A stretch of DNA of 64,000 bases from Casuarius casuarius. Lineage: Eukaryota; Chordata; Aves; Casuariiformes; Casuariidae. Both the position numbers and the translations under genes were made by a program. Below the pieces are notes generated by a model that was not told where the DNA came from, did no database searches, and worked only from the letters and a program-made list of their open reading frames with translations. Of the stretch, positions 61,053 through 64,000 are shown in pieces (the first letter of the stretch is position 1; the number at the start of each line of letters is the position of its first letter). The stretch spans positions 3,785,423 through 3,849,422 of the forward strand of contig PTFA01000042.1 in NCBI GenBank assembly GCA_003342895.1. The letters run 5' to 3'.

Positions 61053-64000
61053 ATCATTCCCTCTCCTAATAGCTTATGCTAAGACCTGTTGTTTAATGAA
61101 CTGCTTAGGACTGTATTTGCAGAGACTTTTACTCCAATGAATTTAGTGCGGGCAGCAATGTTCATTGTACGTGTGAACCTGAGCCCATTCATCTTCTTGG
61201 AAAGCTTATAACTATGGGCTGAGGTAGGCAGTTGCGCTTGCCAGATTCCTTCCTCATGTTGTCTTTTACTTCTTTTATTCTTACCCTCAGTTTGGTCATG
61301 TCAGGGACATGCTAACCTCTTCTGACTCCTTTAGTGACAGGTGTGAATTCAATCAAAGGTCCCTGGGGCTTTGGCTCTCAAATTAGCCTTGGCCAGTGCA
61401 GTGACATGGCTATACCATCCCCTTCCCTTGCTATGACGGTGGCCTGCATTGACACTTTCATAGCGGCATGCCACTGCCCTCCCCGAGTGCTCAGGGTGCC
61501 AGAGCAAAGTCTGGGGGCGGTTCTGTCTGGGGCAGCTGTTTGTACAGCCCATCACTTTGAAAGAGTGAGCTACTGGTAGGAGCCTGGGAGCCTACAGCCT
61601 AGGGTCCTCTGCAGGACAGGAAATCCCCTAGGGTGTGTGTTACCCTTTCCACTGCTCATTTCTGAGAAGTTAATGGGGCCGATCCAAATGTTCTGTCTGA
61701 ATTATTTTTCTAAATAGAATTTTGTCACCTCTCAGAAATCTAAAAAAAGCTTTCTGATAACCAGTGAAAGCTTGATTTTGTTGTTCTGTTTCATTTTTGC
61801 ATTGCTTTCATGTTCTGAGTGTTTCTTTAAATCATATTTCTTTAGTTAGATTAGTTCTAAGAATGGAATCTCTCAAATTAAATGTTCCTATTTTTATGAA
61901 AATCCTTATTTTTGAAGAAAAGTTTGTTCCATTCCACTGAAATCTCAGCTAATGAAAACTGTCAAAACCTGGAAGAACAGAAATATTGGAAAGCTTTGTA
62001 ATTTATTTTTATTCTAATTCTTTTGTGAATGGAGGGAACGAGGGAGACAGAATGAGCGAGCAAGAGCACAAGACTCATCACAGGAGCTTTTTCACATTCA
62101 TTATCACAATGGCTGCTTGATCATTCCCAGAAGACCCTCTCTCTTTCCATCTCTTTTGCCAGCACACCAGGTTTGGAAAGGTGAGGAGTGGAGTACAACC
62201 AGAAAGATGAGATGTGGGTTGCTTGCAGGTTGTCAAACAAGGAAATTTTTTTCTATATCAAAACCAATCCTATTATACTAAGCTATAGATGCTCAGCATC
62301 ACTTAATTGGACTTTAGCATCTAACATTAAATGACCTGTTAAATTAATCTCACTGTTCTAAGCTGAGAGCATGTTGCATTGAAATACAGCTATTTTGGTA
62401 ACATATTCTCAGGTTGGAGCTCTTGACTGCCATCCTCACTTAGTGAAAAAAAGCAGATTAGCTCTTTTATAGGCCTGTTGTTTAGAAGGTGTCAGGCAGG
62501 TTTGTTGGCCAGCCTCATTCCCTGTGTGCAGCGCAGATTAATGTTGCCAGGAATTGCAGAGACGGGTCCTGAGAAATACATGCCTGCTCAATAGAAGCAG
62601 TTCCACTTGTGTATCCTGAAATCAACATCTATGCTACTGCTTAGACTCAAGTTTAGACTCACTAGCTTGATCTAGTTAGCATGGTCTCGTTAGTTTGCTC
62701 TTCTTCAGTGGCAGAATCAAGCAGCTCTCTGAGCCCAGTTTAGCTGGATGGTGAAACTAGAACTCAGTTGCTTTGTACTGGCAGGGTGGTGAAAAGCAAC
62801 CAGAGCTCTACAGTGAATCTGAGCCTGTGTTTGCTTCTTTCTGAAATGCTGTAGCTGAGTTTAGAAGAGACCACTGCAATTCTTTGCCATTTGTTTTTGC
62901 TGTAATCCCCTGAGGACTTTTATGTAATTGGCCTCAGGAAACCCAGAAGCTATGCCATATATGGAGTTTTTAGTTCTAGCAGCATCTTGCTAGGATATAA
63001 ACCATATAGCTATAAGCCTTCTGTGTATCTTTCATGTATTTTATCTATCCGGTGGGGTTAACTGCAGTCTGTAGCCTTTTCTCTTTAATCTGTCAAATGC
63101 TGATTTTGAATCAGTTAACAGCTCTGTTCAATTCTGGGAAAACTTTTTGCTGAAGGTGAAGGCTTACTGTCATCAAAAACTGATGTAAGTTTTATAATTT
63201 AGAGATGTCTCAGTGTAATCAAGAAGTGTAATGTAACATGATTATCATTCATTACAATTCAGTGAGACAGAACAGGAGGAAACAATATTATATAGTTGGA
63301 AGTAAATAAGGACCAAAAGGAAAAGCAAAAAGACCTTTTAGAAATACTGGTGAGAACAGATTTTGTCAAAAACATTTCCCACAGTTTTGAAATGCGGGCT
63401 AGTTAAGTATGCTTCACATCTGAAGATCAAACGCAACTGAACAATGTAATTAACATGAAGGAATCAGTTCATTTAAGCAAAAGTTCCAGGGGTGAGATAC
63501 TGCCTTGACTGAAATCAATGTGAGCCTGGGTTTTCATCTCAGGTGATCAGCAGCCTTGCTCTCCAAATAATATCAAAAGCGAAAGTGCAAAATTAGAAAT
63601 GATAGTTTTATTCTTCCTTTTCCAAATCACCTGCTTCAATTCTGGCCCTTCACTTACATTGTTCAAAGACCAAGTGGACAAACTGAACACACTCAGATTA
63701 ACAGCAGTCATCTTTAAAAGTGCTCAGAAACGTAAATGGCACTTTATTGTCCTGCAGCACTTCTCTGGAGGAGTCAGAACTTGGCTCTCCACTTTGTAAT
63801 CAGGTTAAAAATGTTCCCTGTGCTAATTCGGCCTTGGGAGTCCTTTGACCTGGGAAATGCTGCTATGCCCTTCGCCTAGAAACATCCCGTTGTTTTTGTA
63901 AAGTGGAGATCTTTGTGATGGAGATTGTGTGGGCACGGGGGACACGAAATGCTGCTCAGTGCAGCTCATCCTCTCCTTTTGTGGTCCCCCCAGTAACACA
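61053..64000. other. Gene-free intronic stretch
   Basis: AT-rich sequence with no recognisable exon, mobile element or microsatellite of note. Open frames are under 100 codons and match nothing known to me. Confidence 0.5.

Overview
The window looks like a piece of an archosaur genome, most likely a bird. It is gene-poor, AT-leaning and low in interspersed repeats. Its only clear retrotransposon is a CR1 LINE fragment, the dominant LINE of birds, turtles and crocodilians. A few very old MIR-like SINE relics are also visible. There is no bacterial or viral gene organisation: the open frames are short and scattered, and nearly all are chance frames.

One real gene is present. The minus strand at 30658-30983 carries the last coding exon of KCNJ6, which encodes GIRK2/Kir3.2, a G-protein-gated inward-rectifier potassium channel. 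The exon has a clean 3' splice site and a stop codon, and its 107 readable residues end in the ESKV PDZ ligand of GIRK2. The channel's pore and N-terminal exons are not in the window. Everything to the right, 30984-64000, is therefore read as the intron preceding this exon. Everything to the left is 3' UTR followed by intergenic DNA. The 3' end of the UTR cannot be fixed from sequence alone. From mammalian synteny, DYRK1A would be expected beyond the left edge in convergent orientation, but no DYRK1A sequence is visible.

Layout: 1-2340 is an extraordinary pyrimidine-rich tract on the plus strand. It contains a 26-bp tandem array (669-868, interrupted by a 40-N gap) and a 24-bp array (2060-2236, with a single N at an array slip). 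From 2341 to about 30535 the DNA holds microsatellites, homopolymer runs, a MIR relic (13940-14090), an E-box cluster (11104-11152), a local duplication (18880-18985) and a 224-codon open stretch of unknown status (16815-17489). The KCNJ6 exon follows. The intron holds two MIR relics (35272-35365 and 37440-37550), a possible third (45540-45640), GC/CpG-rich patches (34380-34620 and 39930-40150), a repeat-bearing CpG-enriched block (36360-36760), a 25-N gap after a T run, a 23-bp palindrome at 58621-58643 and the CR1 fragment (60446-61052).

I found no convincing new biological system. The most unusual object is the 2.3-kb polypyrimidine tract with its nested arrays and repeated splice-acceptor-like motif.
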